Positions 9,209-17,852 are shown, counted from the first letter of the stretch. The stretch is DNA of 64,000 nucleotides from Curtobacterium sp. MCPF17_002 (GCF_003234115.2 NZ_CP126251.1:1550001-1614000), one strand, 5' to 3'. Numbers and translations are program-made. The notes: a model not told the origin generated them from the sequence alone.

Positions 9209-10805
9209 CGTCCGGGAGGTGGAGACGCGCCTCGAGCATGTTGTGGTCCGACGGAATCACTGACGTGCCCGGGTTCCAGTTGTTGACGAACTCGTCGCTG
9301 CCCTGGATGCCCTGCGTCAGGATGTAGTCGATGCGCTGGCCGTCCTTGTTCGGGTCATCGGCCTGTTTCGAGGGTGGCTGGTAGTTGTTGTAGGTCGTCT
9401 TGGCGGTGCCGTACCGGTGCTGTGATGCCGAGGCGTCGTAGAAGCCACCGCGGATGAGCGTTGGCTGTGCTCCGTCGATCGCGTCCTCCGGGTAGCGGCT
9501 GTCGTTGAGGTCGCCACCGAGAACGACCGGGAGACGCTTGCCGGACGCGTTCGGGGTGTTGATCCGATTGAGCGCGGCGAGGAGCTGCGTCGAGTTCTGA
9601 CCGAGCAGCGTCTTGCGGGGCTGACTGTAGGAGCTCGAGGGGATTCCGTAGTGCGCGGCGACGACGTAGAACGTGGTTCCACTGCCGTCCTTGGCCTGGA
9701 GCTTCGCCCAAGGGGTGTTCGTGTCCGGGGCAGCCGACGCCGGATAGACCTCGTAGTCCTTGATGCCGGCGAGAACGCCGTGGTCGAGCACCGAGTACTT
9801 GGCCGGGTTGTAGAGGATTCGGTTCCCCTGGTGGGACTTGCTGACCGTCATGGGCGACGAATCGACGAGCTGCAGGTTCGGCAGACGTCGGTCGAGGTCG
9901 AGGTAGGCCTGCGTCGAACCGCTGCCGTTGGACAGGCCGCTTGCCTCGAGGACCGTGAGGACGTCTGGGTCCTTGGCGTTGATCGTGCTCGCGATCGCCG
10001 GCGCCCGGGTGGACCAGCCCGGGGCACCGTTCGTCTCGCATCCGGAGCAGAGGACGTTATAGCTCGCGACGTGCACGGCGAGGTCCGAGGCGACCGGCTT
10101 CGTCGGCGTCGGCCACGCGCTCACCTGCGCCGACTTCCTGACGTAGGTCGGGTTGAAGTAGGTGTTGCGTGCCATCGCTCGGACGTAGATCGGGTTCCCG
10201 TACGCGACGGAGGTGAGATCGCTGCCCGAACCCGGAAGGGTCCACGTCCTCGTTGCCGGATCGAACGCTGACGACCACGGCGTGTAATGCGCAGTCCACC
10301 GATCAGGAGTCCGGTTCTCGTTCGGTCCCGCGGACCACCGGATCTGGTAGTCGCTCGCGTTCGCGACCTCAGGGATCGAGACTGTCACACCATTGGAAGC
10401 GGGCTTCGCCGTGATCGTGCCGAAGGTCTCGACGGCATTGGGCTGCAGCTTCGTCGTGACGGTCTTCGCCCATGCACCCGCTGTCGTGCCGTTCTTCGCT
10501 GCGACCGTCACGTAGTAGGTCGCGCCCGGCTGCAGCTTCGTCATCCACGCGCCGACGACGGAGGAATCCCGGTACGTCGGGCTGCCGAGGTCTGACCGGG
10601 TCGACCACTTGAGGACGTAGCTCGTGGCGTTCGAAACGGCGTTCCACTTCACCTTGACGCTCTTCCCGGCCCAGTCCTGTGTCGCCTTGCTCACACCGGT
10701 CACCTGCGCCGGTTTGGTTGCGGCGACGGCTGGTACGGCCACCGTGGCTGATGCGATGGCGAGTGCGCCGATGACAGCGACACGAGTGATCCAACGACGT
10801 GACAT
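9201..10805 (-). CDS. Secreted endonuclease/exonuclease/phosphatase-family protein with two fibronectin type III domains
   Basis: The 534-residue precursor starts at ATG 10805 behind AGGGGG. A signal peptide covers residues 1 to about 28 (basic MSRRWITR, hydrophobic core, AVPAVAA cleavage region). Two fibronectin type III-like modules follow (about 32-115 and 122-220, with VKWNAVSNATSYVLKWS marking the first). The DNase I-like EEP fold fills the rest: VASYNVLC, DVLTVLEASG, VVLGGDLNDSRY, RIDYILTQG and the terminal SDHNMLEARL give the catalytic Asn, Glu, Asp/Asn and Asp-His. It acts outside the cell as a metal-dependent phosphodiesterase or nuclease. Its position among polymer genes leaves open a glycan-phosphate substrate. 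A CSGC pair at the domain start could form a disulphide. Confidence 0.85.
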   Translation of the reverse strand: MSRRWITRVAVIGALAIASATVAVPAVAATKPAQVTGVSKATQDWAGKSVKVKWNAVSNATSYVLKWSTRSDLGSPTYRDSSVVGAWMTKLQPGATYYVTVAAKNGTTAGAWAKTVTTKLQPNAVETFGTITAKPASNGVTVSIPEVANASDYQIRWSAGPNENRTPDRWTAHYTPWSSAFDPATRTWTLPGSGSDLTSVAYGNPIYVRAMARNTYFNPTYVRKSAQVSAWPTPTKPVASDLAVHVASYNVLCSGCETNGAPGWSTRAPAIASTINAKDPDVLTVLEASGLSNGSGSTQAYLDLDRRLPNLQLVDSSPMTVSKSHQGNRILYNPAKYSVLDHGVLAGIKDYEVYPASAAPDTNTPWAKLQAKDGSGTTFYVVAAHYGIPSSSYSQPRKTLLGQNSTQLLAALNRINTPNASGKRLPVVLGGDLNDSRYPEDAIDGAQPTLIRGGFYDASASQHRYGTAKTTYNNYQPPSKQADDPNKDGQRIDYILTQGIQGSDEFVNNWNPGTSVIPSDHNMLEARLHLPDVN

Positions 10806-10833
10806 GTCGACCCCCTGATCTGATCTTCCCTCG

Positions 10834-10839
10834 ACGCTA
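10834..10839 (-). promoter_or_regulatory. Candidate -10 box TAGCGT for the secreted EEP gene
   Basis: TAGCGT on the minus strand lies 28 bases before ATG 10805, leaving a short leader that contains AGGGGG six bases before the start. The divergent gene at 10902 is served from the same 96-base gap. Confidence 0.4.
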
Positions 10840-10901
10840 GACTGTCTCGGCTCCTGTCGGTAGCCGCCGAATGGGGGACGGATGACGAGGAGCTCGAGAA
10901 C

Positions 10902-12614
10902 GTGAGAACGCCCCTGCTCTCGGTCGTGATCCCGGCGCACGACGCGGAACCGTGGATCGGTGAGCTGCTCGAGAGCGTTCTCGAGCAGGACGTCGAAGCG
11001 ATGGAGGTCATCGTCGTCGATGACCGGTCTGCGGACCGTACGGGTCCCCTCGTAGACGCCGTCGCAGCCGCTGACGAGCGGGTCCGGCGGGTCCCGTCGC
11101 GAGCGCCTGGGGGCGCGGCGGCCCGGAACACCGGCGTTGCCGTCGCGCGTGGGGAGTACCTGGTCTTCGCGGACGCTGACGACGTGGTCCCGAGCGGGGC
11201 GTACCGAGCCATGGTCGAGTCGCTCGTCCGATCAGGGTCCGACCTGGCAATCGGCGATCACCTGAAGTTCTCGCCGAACCGGACGTGGAGCCCGACGAAG
11301 CGCTGGTACTCGTTCGAAGCCGCCCTGCACGGCACGACCCTCCGTGAGACGCCCGCGCTCCTCACCGGTCGGGCCTGCTGGAACCGTGTGTTCCGTCGAT
11401 CGTTCTGGGTGGGCGAGGAGATCCACTTCCCGGAGGTCGGACACGCCGACGACATCATGCCCATGACGCGAGCTGTCGTCCGGGCTTCCGCCATCGACGT
11501 CGTTCCGCAGTGCGTTTACCTGTACCGCGAGCGCCTCGGAGGGGCCGCTGACTCGATGTCGAACCGGACGGACGAGGCAGCACTCCTCGACTACCTCCGC
11601 GAAGAACTCGCATGCGCGCGCTTGGTGGGTGCGACGACGCCGGAACTCGCCCGTCAGCAGGCGTTGCTGGTCCTCGACGCCGACGGGTGGGTGCATGTCG
11701 ACCGGTACTTCGCGCAGCTCCCGAACGGGGCCGTCGTGCCGGAGACCGTCCGGAGCGCGGTGTCCGCGCTGCTGCGGGAGCTCGACCCGACGACGATCAA
11801 CGACGTCGCCGCCGCGCGTCGCTGCCTCTTCGCCCTGTTGTGGACCGGCGACTACGTCGCCGCGGCGACCTTCGCCGCCGCTGTGCGGAACCGCGAAGCC
11901 GATCCTGCGGCCTTCCTCGGCGGTTGGCTCGGAGCCGTCCAGGTGCTGGTTGAGTCGTCGGCCCTGCCGGAGTTGGATCCGGCGGCGCTCGTCCAGGAGG
12001 GGGTGGTGACCGCGTTCCTCCAGCAGGCGGAACGGATCGGTCCCGACGCGCTCGAGCCCTTGGTCGGCGACGCTGTCAGGGTCGTCGAGTCCTCGACGGG
12101 CGCGATGCCACACCGCTCCGAGCTCCTCGAAGCGATGTACCGAGCGCTCGTCTCCGCGGATGCCGACGCGGTCCATCTCGTCTCCGAGCTCCGCGCGCAC
12201 GCACCGGTCGTCGTCGACGATGTGGTCCCCGATGTAGATTCGCTCGTCGTTCACGGCCCGGCGCTCGGTGAGTCCCTGGCAGGGAGCATGCGCCTGACCC
12301 TGAACGATGGTTCCTCTTCTTCGACGACCGTCGCGACGACATCGAGCGGCCGGTGGAGCGGCTCGATCACGGCAGAGGGACTCGACCCCGGTCGATGGTC
12401 GGTCAGCGCGACCTTCCGACTCTCCACGGTCGACGTCACCGTCCCGGTCGTGACGGCGCGGATGCCCCTACCGCCGCTGAGGGACGAGTTCCTGCTCCAG
12501 CCGCTCAGCGATCGACGCAACGGGTGGCGGTTCCTCATCGATCGGCGAGCGAGGCGAGGAGCGCTGGAACGCGCGCGATCCATCGTTGGTCGAATCCGCC
12601 GCCCCCGGAGCTGA
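10902..12614 (+). CDS. Glycosyltransferase family 2 protein with an unassigned C-terminal half
   Basis: This 570-residue protein starts at GTG with GAGGAG nine bases upstream. Residues about 4-230 are a clear GT2 domain: LLSVVIPAHDAEPWIGELLE, VIVVDDRSADRT, GAAARNTGVAVARGEYLVF and the DXD-like FADADDV. The remaining 300 residues are helix-rich (about 250-420), ending in a small beta-rich part (about 440-540: PVVTARMPLPPL). I do not recognise this region. No membrane segment is present, so it should work at the inner membrane face on a lipid-linked acceptor. It heads a rightward run 10902-16478 with two acyltransferases and an esterase, so it probably builds or branches the glycan those enzymes modify. 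Confidence 0.82.
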   Translation: MRTPLLSVVIPAHDAEPWIGELLESVLEQDVEAMEVIVVDDRSADRTGPLVDAVAAADERVRRVPSRAPGGAAARNTGVAVARGEYLVFADADDVVPSGAYRAMVESLVRSGSDLAIGDHLKFSPNRTWSPTKRWYSFEAALHGTTLRETPALLTGRACWNRVFRRSFWVGEEIHFPEVGHADDIMPMTRAVVRASAIDVVPQCVYLYRERLGGAADSMSNRTDEAALLDYLREELACARLVGATTPELARQQALLVLDADGWVHVDRYFAQLPNGAVVPETVRSAVSALLRELDPTTINDVAAARRCLFALLWTGDYVAAATFAAAVRNREADPAAFLGGWLGAVQVLVESSALPELDPAALVQEGVVTAFLQQAERIGPDALEPLVGDAVRVVESSTGAMPHRSELLEAMYRALVSADADAVHLVSELRAHAPVVVDDVVPDVDSLVVHGPALGESLAGSMRLTLNDGSSSSTTVATTSSGRWSGSITAEGLDPGRWSVSATFRLSTVDVTVPVVTARMPLPPLRDEFLLQPLSDRRNGWRFLIDRRARRGALERARSIVGRIRRPRS

Positions 12615-12626
12615 GTGCCGCTCCGG

Positions 12627-12632
12627 TAGCAT
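12627..12632 (+). promoter_or_regulatory. -10 box TAGCAT for a leaderless start at 12639
   Basis: TAGCAT is followed by six bases and then GTG 12639. There is no ribosome-binding site between them, so the mRNA is probably leaderless. Confidence 0.6.
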
Positions 12633-12638
12633 CGGCGG

Positions 12639-14726
12639 GTGCATCGACCAAGGAGAGGGACGGAACGGCCCCAGCGGGGCTTCCGTGCCGACATCCAGGG
12701 ACTGCGTGCCGTCGCGATCGCGCTGGTGATCCTGTACCACCTCTGGCCCAGTCGCCTGTCCGGAGGCTACGTCGGCGTGGACGTCTTCTTCGTGATCTCC
12801 GGGTTCCTCATCACGGGACACATCCTCAAGGCCGCGGAACGGGAACGACCCGTTCCGATGCTCATCGGGTTCTACGCTCGTCGCATCCGTCGCCTCGCCC
12901 CGGCCGCGGTGGTCGTGCTCGCGTTCGTCCTGGCGTTCACGCTGCTGCTGCTGCCGGCCTCGTCCTGGGGGGCGACCGGATCCAACGTCCTCGCCGCGTC
13001 GTTGTTCTCCGAAAACTGGTACCTCGCCGCGCAGTCGGTCAGCTACCTCGACGCGAGCGCCACGCCGTCGGCGCTCCAGCACTTCTGGTCCCTGTCGGTC
13101 GAGGAGCAGTTCTACATCGTCTGGCCGTTGATCCTCCTCGCGGCGATCGCCGTGATCGCTCGACGGCGCGGCACGTGGTTGATCGCCGTCATCGCAGCCG
13201 TCGGCGTGCTGAGCTTCGCCTGGGGTGTCGTGCACACCCACACCAATCCGGACGTTGCCTTCTTCGACACGAGTGCGAGGGCGTGGCAGTTCGCGGTCGG
13301 GGCCCTCGTCGCGTTCATCCCCGGGCTCGGTCGCGCCGCACGCCTGTGGTTGCCGTGGGTGGGGCTCGGAGCCATCGCGGTCGCCGCCGTGGCCTTCACC
13401 GAGTCGACCCCGTTCCCCGGGGTCGCGGCGCTGTTGCCGACCCTGGGCGCGGCGGCGATGATCGCTGGTCGGGCCCCGGCCGAAGCGCCTTGGTCGTTCG
13501 GGTTCCTCGCGTCGTTCGGGCCGGTCCGGTGGCTCGGCGACGTCTCGTACTCGGCGTACCTCTGGCACTGGCCGTTGATCATCCTGCTACCCCAGGCGCT
13601 CGGCGTGGAACTCGACCTCCGGCTGAAGGTCGTCGTCCTGGCTGCGACGGTCGTCCTCGCGTCGGCGTCCTACCGCTGGGTCGAGACCCCCGTCCGCACG
13701 AGCCCGATCCTCACCAAGCGCCGTCGGCGGAGTTTCATCGCCGGTGCAGCGACCCTCGCGGTCCTCGTCGCTGGGTGCTTCGGGACCGTCAGCGTCGCGA
13801 ATGCGAAGATGCAGGCCGCCGACGACCGCCTGCTTGCCCAGGTCGCCGGGGGGAAGGCGTGCTTCGGTGCGGCAGCGGTCGATGATGCGTCCTGTGCCGA
13901 CCCCTGGGGTCAGATCGACAAGGCGGACGTGCCAGCCCCGTTGTCGGACAAGCCGCTCGTCTGGAAAGACGACTGCATCGACGACATCACCGAGAACACC
14001 GAGAAGTACTGCACCTACGGCGACGCCGCCGCATCCGACACCCTCCTGCTTTGGGGTGATTCGCATGCCGGCGCGTGGTCGAGCGCCTTTGATGTCGCGG
14101 GCAAGCTGGACCATGTGAAGGTCATCGTGGCTGCGCGGAATCGGTGCCCCTCGAGCATGGACGCTCCGGTCGGGACCACCTACGGCGACGTGATCCCGAC
14201 CCAGCAGCGCGCGTGGTGCGACGCCCGCAACGACTGGGTCATGTCCACACTCGTCCCGCACGCGGATCGGGTCGTCCTCGCGGACCTCTGGGCGAACTAC
14301 CGGTTCGCCGGCGCCGCGTCGGCTCAAGCGGACGGCTACGCCTCCCTCGTGGACCGGGTCCGGAGCGCTGACAAGACCGTCACGATGCTGCAGCACGTGC
14401 CACTCACGGGTCAGACACTCGAAGACAAGGTGATCGGCCCGTCGTGTCTCGCAACCGGACGGGCGTGCACGAACGACGTCGCCCACGCGCTCCCCTCGTC
14501 GACGTCCCTGCCGCAGCGACTCCTGGTCGACAAGGGGTACGGCGACACGGTTCGATGGGTCCCGGTGGAGTCGCAGTTCTGTCATGACGGGCGGTGCTAC
14601 TCCGCGATCGGAGGTGTGTCGGTGTACTTCGACGGCTCTCACCTGTCGAACACGTACAGCGCGTCCCTCGGCCCGTGGCTGGCAACTGCTCTTGCGCACA
14701 CGAAACCCCTGAGCGTCGTCCACTGA
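12639..14726 (+). CDS. Acyltransferase family 3 fused to a C-terminal SGNH domain (OafA/YrhL-like)
   Basis: This 695-residue peptidoglycan or polysaccharide O-acetyltransferase has AT3 membrane helices at about 14-360: RADIQGLRAVAIALVILYHL with the catalytic-type His, YVGVDVFFVISGFLITGHIL, and LQHFWSLSVEEQFYIVWPL. One further helix carries the chain outside, and an extracytoplasmic SGNH domain follows at about 450-690 with LLWGDSHAGAWSSAF and the terminal D-x-x-H in FDGSHLS. In this family the membrane part moves acetyl groups across and the SGNH part places them on the glycan. Four cysteines in the external part (KACFG, ASCAD, DDCID, KYCTY) may form disulphides. The start is GTG with a leaderless -10. 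It is followed after 25 bases by a stand-alone SGNH gene. Confidence 0.92.
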   Translation: MHRPRRGTERPQRGFRADIQGLRAVAIALVILYHLWPSRLSGGYVGVDVFFVISGFLITGHILKAAERERPVPMLIGFYARRIRRLAPAAVVVLAFVLAFTLLLLPASSWGATGSNVLAASLFSENWYLAAQSVSYLDASATPSALQHFWSLSVEEQFYIVWPLILLAAIAVIARRRGTWLIAVIAAVGVLSFAWGVVHTHTNPDVAFFDTSARAWQFAVGALVAFIPGLGRAARLWLPWVGLGAIAVAAVAFTESTPFPGVAALLPTLGAAAMIAGRAPAEAPWSFGFLASFGPVRWLGDVSYSAYLWHWPLIILLPQALGVELDLRLKVVVLAATVVLASASYRWVETPVRTSPILTKRRRRSFIAGAATLAVLVAGCFGTVSVANAKMQAADDRLLAQVAGGKACFGAAAVDDASCADPWGQIDKADVPAPLSDKPLVWKDDCIDDITENTEKYCTYGDAAASDTLLLWGDSHAGAWSSAFDVAGKLDHVKVIVAARNRCPSSMDAPVGTTYGDVIPTQQRAWCDARNDWVMSTLVPHADRVVLADLWANYRFAGAASAQADGYASLVDRVRSADKTVTMLQHVPLTGQTLEDKVIGPSCLATGRACTNDVAHALPSSTSLPQRLLVDKGYGDTVRWVPVESQFCHDGRCYSAIGGVSVYFDGSHLSNTYSASLGPWLATALAHTKPLSVVH

Positions 14727-14751
14727 CGGACGCTGGCGGAACGATTCGTGA

Positions 14752-15435
14752 GTGAGAATAGCTCTTGTGCGTCGTCCCCGTTTCCTCGTCGTCAGTCTTG
14801 CCGTGGTCGTCACTGCGTTCGCCGTGCCGGTCTTCGCAGTGGAACCCACTGCGCCGCAGGCCGCCGGAATCGAGCCCGAGCATGATCTGCGCGTTGCCGT
14901 GGTCGGCGACTCGCTCAGCGCGGGTCGATCCGGCTTCCTCGGCAACGGCCTCGACGACGAGAGCTGGATGACGTACGCGAAGGGCGACGGCATCGACTTT
15001 GCTGGTGGGTGGGCCCGCGCAGGGGCAACACCCGATGAGATGGCCGCGGCGGTGACGCCGATCCGTGACGTTGACGTGCTCGTGATCCTCGCCGGCACGA
15101 ACGCGGTGCGCACCGGCGAGACGTTCGAAGAGGAGCGCGCGGCCTACGAGAAGATCGTGACTACAGTCGGCGCCCGCGAGGTCATCGTCTCCGACCTCCC
15201 GCCCTACCGGTGGAAGCCGTTCGCCGCCCAGGAGTACGGTCGGGCGCTGCAGCGGTTCGTGAACGATCAAGGCTGGCGCTGGGCAGATCCCTGGGTTTTC
15301 GCGCGGTCCGGTTCTTCTTGGGCTCCTGGCGTGACGACGGACGGTACTCACCCGGCCGACGCCGCCGAGTACCGTCGCCTCGGTGAGGCCTTCCACAACA
15401 TCATCCTCGCAGTGGGGTCGGCCACGACGGCGTGA
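14752..15435 (+). CDS. Exported SGNH/GDSL-type hydrolase
   Basis: This protein of about 227 residues has an N-terminal hydrophobic signal segment (RRPRFLVVSLAVVVTAFAVP) and then a GDSL hydrolase fold: LRVAVVGDSLSAG with the nucleophile serine, an ILAGTNAVRTGE block supplying the Gly/Asn oxyanion residues, and DGTHPAD with the Asp-His pair. It probably removes or transfers acyl groups on surface glycans, which would complement the acyltransferases on either side. The start may be GTG 14752 or GTG 14767; the latter gives a tidier signal peptide. It lies in the 10902-16478 run, though the next gene has its own -10 box. Confidence 0.82.
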   Translation: MRIALVRRPRFLVVSLAVVVTAFAVPVFAVEPTAPQAAGIEPEHDLRVAVVGDSLSAGRSGFLGNGLDDESWMTYAKGDGIDFAGGWARAGATPDEMAAAVTPIRDVDVLVILAGTNAVRTGETFEEERAAYEKIVTTVGAREVIVSDLPPYRWKPFAAQEYGRALQRFVNDQGWRWADPWVFARSGSSWAPGVTTDGTHPADAAEYRRLGEAFHNIILAVGSATTA

Positions 15436-15474
15436 GGGCCAGGCCCGACGATCGGGCAGTCCTTTCGGAATCGA

Positions 15475-15480
15475 TACCAT
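15475..15480 (+). promoter_or_regulatory. -10 box TACCAT for a leaderless start at 15486
   Basis: TACCAT is followed by five bases and then ATG 15486. It fits the same leaderless pattern as many other genes here. Confidence 0.5.
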
Positions 15481-15485
15481 GAGGC

Positions 15486-16478
15486 ATGCTCTCGACGTCG
15501 ACCGTCCCGGATCAGCTCGAGACGCGCAGTCGTCGGGTGGACCGTTCAGTTGCAGTCGACCTGGTGCGCGTCATCGGTGTCGTCGCGATCGTCGCCGGTC
15601 ACACCTGGGACCAGCGGCACTTCGCACAGGCGGGCCTGTACACGTGGCACGTCCCGGTGTTCTTCGTCCTCACGGGATACCTCTGGAAGGCAGGCCGCTC
15701 TACCCGAGATGAGCTGGGACGCCGTTCGCGTACGTTGCTCGTGCCGTACCTGAGCTGGCTCGTCCTCGTGACGCTGGTCTGGACCACGTTCCGCGCGCTG
15801 ATGGGCGACGATCTCGACACACGGACGCTCGCGCTCCTCCCGCTCGGTGGCGACTGGATCTCGCGCCCGTACTCGGCCTTCTGGTTCGTCACCTGCCTCT
15901 TCGTCGCTGCTGTGCTCATGCGCTGGCTCGAGCGGCTGCACCCGTTCATGCCCTGGTTCGTCGCGGGCGTGGGGATCGCCTGGTGCATCGTCGACCGCTA
16001 CCCGATCTCGCACATTCCGGAATCGGCTGGCACCGCGATGCCCGCCCTGGCATTCCTGTTGGCGGGCATGATGCTCCGGCGGGCTCGCGACACCATCGAC
16101 CGCCCGCTCGCAGTCGGTCTAGTGCTCCTGGTACCGGCGTGGTGGCTCGGCTGGTCGGGGGCTCTCGAGACGTTGAACGTGAAAGGTGGCAACCTCGGCA
16201 CGCCGTTGTTGAGTGTGCTGATGGCATGCGCGATCTCCTGCGGGATGCTGCTTGTCGCCGAGAGCCTGGAACACTTCATCCCGCGTTGGGGCCGATCGGT
16301 GATCTTCACGGTCGCTGCGTGCGCGATCCCGATGATCCTCCTGCACACGCTCTCGCTGGCCATCACTGAGCGGCTCGGCTACCCGTCGTCGAAGTGGACC
16401 TTCCTCATCGCCTACTTCGCGCCGCTCCTGGTGGCGCTGGTTCTGCGCCTGACACCAGCGAAGCGGATCCTCTTCTAG
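15486..16478 (+). CDS. Membrane acyltransferase, family 3 (fucose 4-O-acetylase/WecH-like)
   Basis: This 330-residue protein has about ten hydrophobic helices. RSVAVDLVRVIGVVAIVAGH carries the N-terminal Asp and His of the family, and WHVPVFFVLTGYLWKAGR plus LLVPYLSWL are wording typical of the fucose 4-O-acetylase-like branch. It probably O-acetylates a cytoplasmic or membrane-linked sugar during glycan assembly. Its TAG stop lies inside a CTAG whose reverse complement is the stop of the convergent glycosyltransferase, a 4-bp overlap. Confidence 0.88.
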   Translation: MLSTSTVPDQLETRSRRVDRSVAVDLVRVIGVVAIVAGHTWDQRHFAQAGLYTWHVPVFFVLTGYLWKAGRSTRDELGRRSRTLLVPYLSWLVLVTLVWTTFRALMGDDLDTRTLALLPLGGDWISRPYSAFWFVTCLFVAAVLMRWLERLHPFMPWFVAGVGIAWCIVDRYPISHIPESAGTAMPALAFLLAGMMLRRARDTIDRPLAVGLVLLVPAWWLGWSGALETLNVKGGNLGTPLLSVLMACAISCGMLLVAESLEHFIPRWGRSVIFTVAACAIPMILLHTLSLAITERLGYPSSKWTFLIAYFAPLLVALVLRLTPAKRILF

Positions 16479-17527
16479 CGACGGACCTCGTCCAGCAACT
16501 CCGCGTACCGCCTCGACCGCGCGAACGGCGCCAGCCGCCGGCTGAACTCCTCCGCCGACTCGGCGCCGCCGTCGGGCCCGCGCAGCAGTGCCGCGAGCGA
16601 ACTCGCAGCGTCGCTCGTGTCGAACCACCGGATCCACCGTTCGTCCCCGAACTCCGCCCGCAGGTGTGCCTCGTCGGGCAGGACGGACGGCACCCCGAAC
16701 GACGCCGCCAGGTGCAGGCTGCCGGAGTTGAGCACCCGCCGGTAGGGGAACACCGCGGTGTCCGCCGCCCGGAACCACCGCTGCACGTCGACGTCGTCGA
16801 CGTGCACGTGCTCGCGGACGGCTCGGAGGTCGTCGCCGAGGAGCCGATCGATCTCGACGCGGTCGTGGTCCGACGTCCGGCCGGCGAGCAACAGCACCGG
16901 CCGCGCCGCGGGCTCGAGACGCCGCACCGCTTCGACGAGGACGTCGAGTCCCTTGTACGGACGCATCTGCCCGAACGCCAGGACGGCGTGATCCGCGTCG
17001 CCGAGGCCGAACGACCCCCGGGCTTCCGCGCGCGTGATCGTGGCCGGGTACACGCCCTGGTAGCTGAAGTGGGGGATGTGCACGACGCGGTCGGGGTCGA
17101 GCTCGTAGTAGGGCGCGACGGCCGCGGTGGTGTCCACGTTCATCACGTGCACGGCGTCGGCGGTCGCCGCCAGGTACCGGTTCAGCTCGAGTTCGAGCTC
17201 GAGGTGCCGGGCGTCGTGTGGCAGGACGTTGTGGATCGTCCACACGAGGCGGGTGCCTCGTGTTCGGGCTGCGTCGACGGCCGCGCGGAAGCGGTCGAGT
17301 CGAGCACGTGCCTCGGAGAGGTCGTCGTCGGCGCGCTGCACGATCGGGGCAGTCCAGTGCATGTGGAACACGTCACCGGTGCCGAGGTGCCCGAGGTGTT
17401 GCTCGAGCTGCTCGAGACGGAGGCTCTCGAGGACGTTCCACCCTCGGGCACGAGGGGCGAGCAGCATCAGGTTCAGGTACGGGTTGTCCCGGTAGGCGGG
17501 GAACACCGCGAGGGAGCGATCGGGCAC
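16475..17527 (-). CDS. Glycosyltransferase, GT-B fold (GumI-like mannosyltransferase type)
   Basis: This 350-residue protein has no membrane segment. DVFHMHWTAPI, LVWTIHNVLPHDARH and AVHVMNV are in the style of GDP-mannose:glycolipid mannosyltransferases of the GumI type. The C-terminal donor domain has FGQMRPYKGLDVLVEAV, LLAGRTS and the nucleotide-sugar loop LNSGSLHLAASFGVPSVLPD. In several related enzymes an E-x7-E motif sits where NSGSLHLA is found, so the exact GT family is unsure. The start is GTG with a TAGGAT box six bases before it (leaderless). It lies downstream of the minus-strand glycosyltransferase operon but has its own promoter. Confidence 0.83.
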   Translation of the reverse strand: MPDRSLAVFPAYRDNPYLNLMLLAPRARGWNVLESLRLEQLEQHLGHLGTGDVFHMHWTAPIVQRADDDLSEARARLDRFRAAVDAARTRGTRLVWTIHNVLPHDARHLELELELNRYLAATADAVHVMNVDTTAAVAPYYELDPDRVVHIPHFSYQGVYPATITRAEARGSFGLGDADHAVLAFGQMRPYKGLDVLVEAVRRLEPAARPVLLLAGRTSDHDRVEIDRLLGDDLRAVREHVHVDDVDVQRWFRAADTAVFPYRRVLNSGSLHLAASFGVPSVLPDEAHLRAEFGDERWIRWFDTSDAASSLAALLRGPDGGAESAEEFSRRLAPFARSRRYAELLDEVRR

Positions 17528-17533
17528 CGCCCG

Positions 17534-17539
17534 ATCCTA
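17534..17539 (-). promoter_or_regulatory. -10 box TAGGAT for a leaderless start at 17527
   Basis: On the minus strand TAGGAT is followed by six bases and GTG 17527, in only 22 bases between this gene and the zinc-ribbon gene's stop codon. Confidence 0.65.
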
Positions 17540-17549
17540 CGGTGCGACG

Positions 17550-17705
17550 TCAGTCGAGCGTGGACACGATGTACTCGGCCTCGTGCAGGACTGAACAGAA
17601 CGCCAGGCCTTCGTGGTCGAGTGCATCCCGCTTCCGGATGACTGCGCCGCACACTGCGCACTTGGTCGTGAAGGTCGACCGCATTGCATCAGAGAGGAGC
17701 GACAT
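17550..17705 (-). CDS. 51-residue zinc-ribbon/TRASH-like small protein, function unknown
   Basis: A small but convincing gene: ATG with GGA eight bases upstream (context GGCGGAGCAGGATCTC), 52 codons with high third-position GC, then TGA. The protein has two Cys-containing knuckles, KCAVCGAVI (C16, C19) and FCSVLHEAEY (C37, H41), spaced like a compact treble-clef zinc-binding unit of the YHS/TRASH kind. It would be cytoplasmic. Its role may be metal sensing or a structural partner, but nothing in the sequence fixes it. It sits between two glycosyltransferase genes on the same strand, behind a 147-base gap holding interleaved inverted repeats that could form its leader. Confidence 0.75.
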   Translation of the reverse strand: MSLLSDAMRSTFTTKCAVCGAVIRKRDALDHEGLAFCSVLHEAEYIVSTLD

Positions 17706-17750
17706 ACGAGAGATCCTGCTCCGCCAAGGTTAACGGCGAGCCGCGTTTGG

Positions 17751-17813
17751 CTCTGAGGACGGTGAACGTGCCCGAAGAATCGGCCTCAGAGACGACGAAC
17801 GCTCGCTTCGGGC
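17751..17813. repeat. Interleaved inverted repeats upstream of the zinc-ribbon gene
   Basis: Two perfect 8-bp inverted repeats interlock: CTCTGAGG (17751-17758) with CCTCAGAG (17784-17791), and GCCCGAAG (17770-17777) with CTTCGGGC (17806-17813). The left arm of the second lies inside the loop of the first, the geometry of an H-type pseudoknot. The outer pair could also be the terminator of the operon ending at 17853. The gap 17706-17852 holds no other recognisable feature. Confidence 0.35.
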
Positions 17814-17852
17814 TCTACCCTGACGGAGGGCGGATACGGCCGCCCGCGGGCC

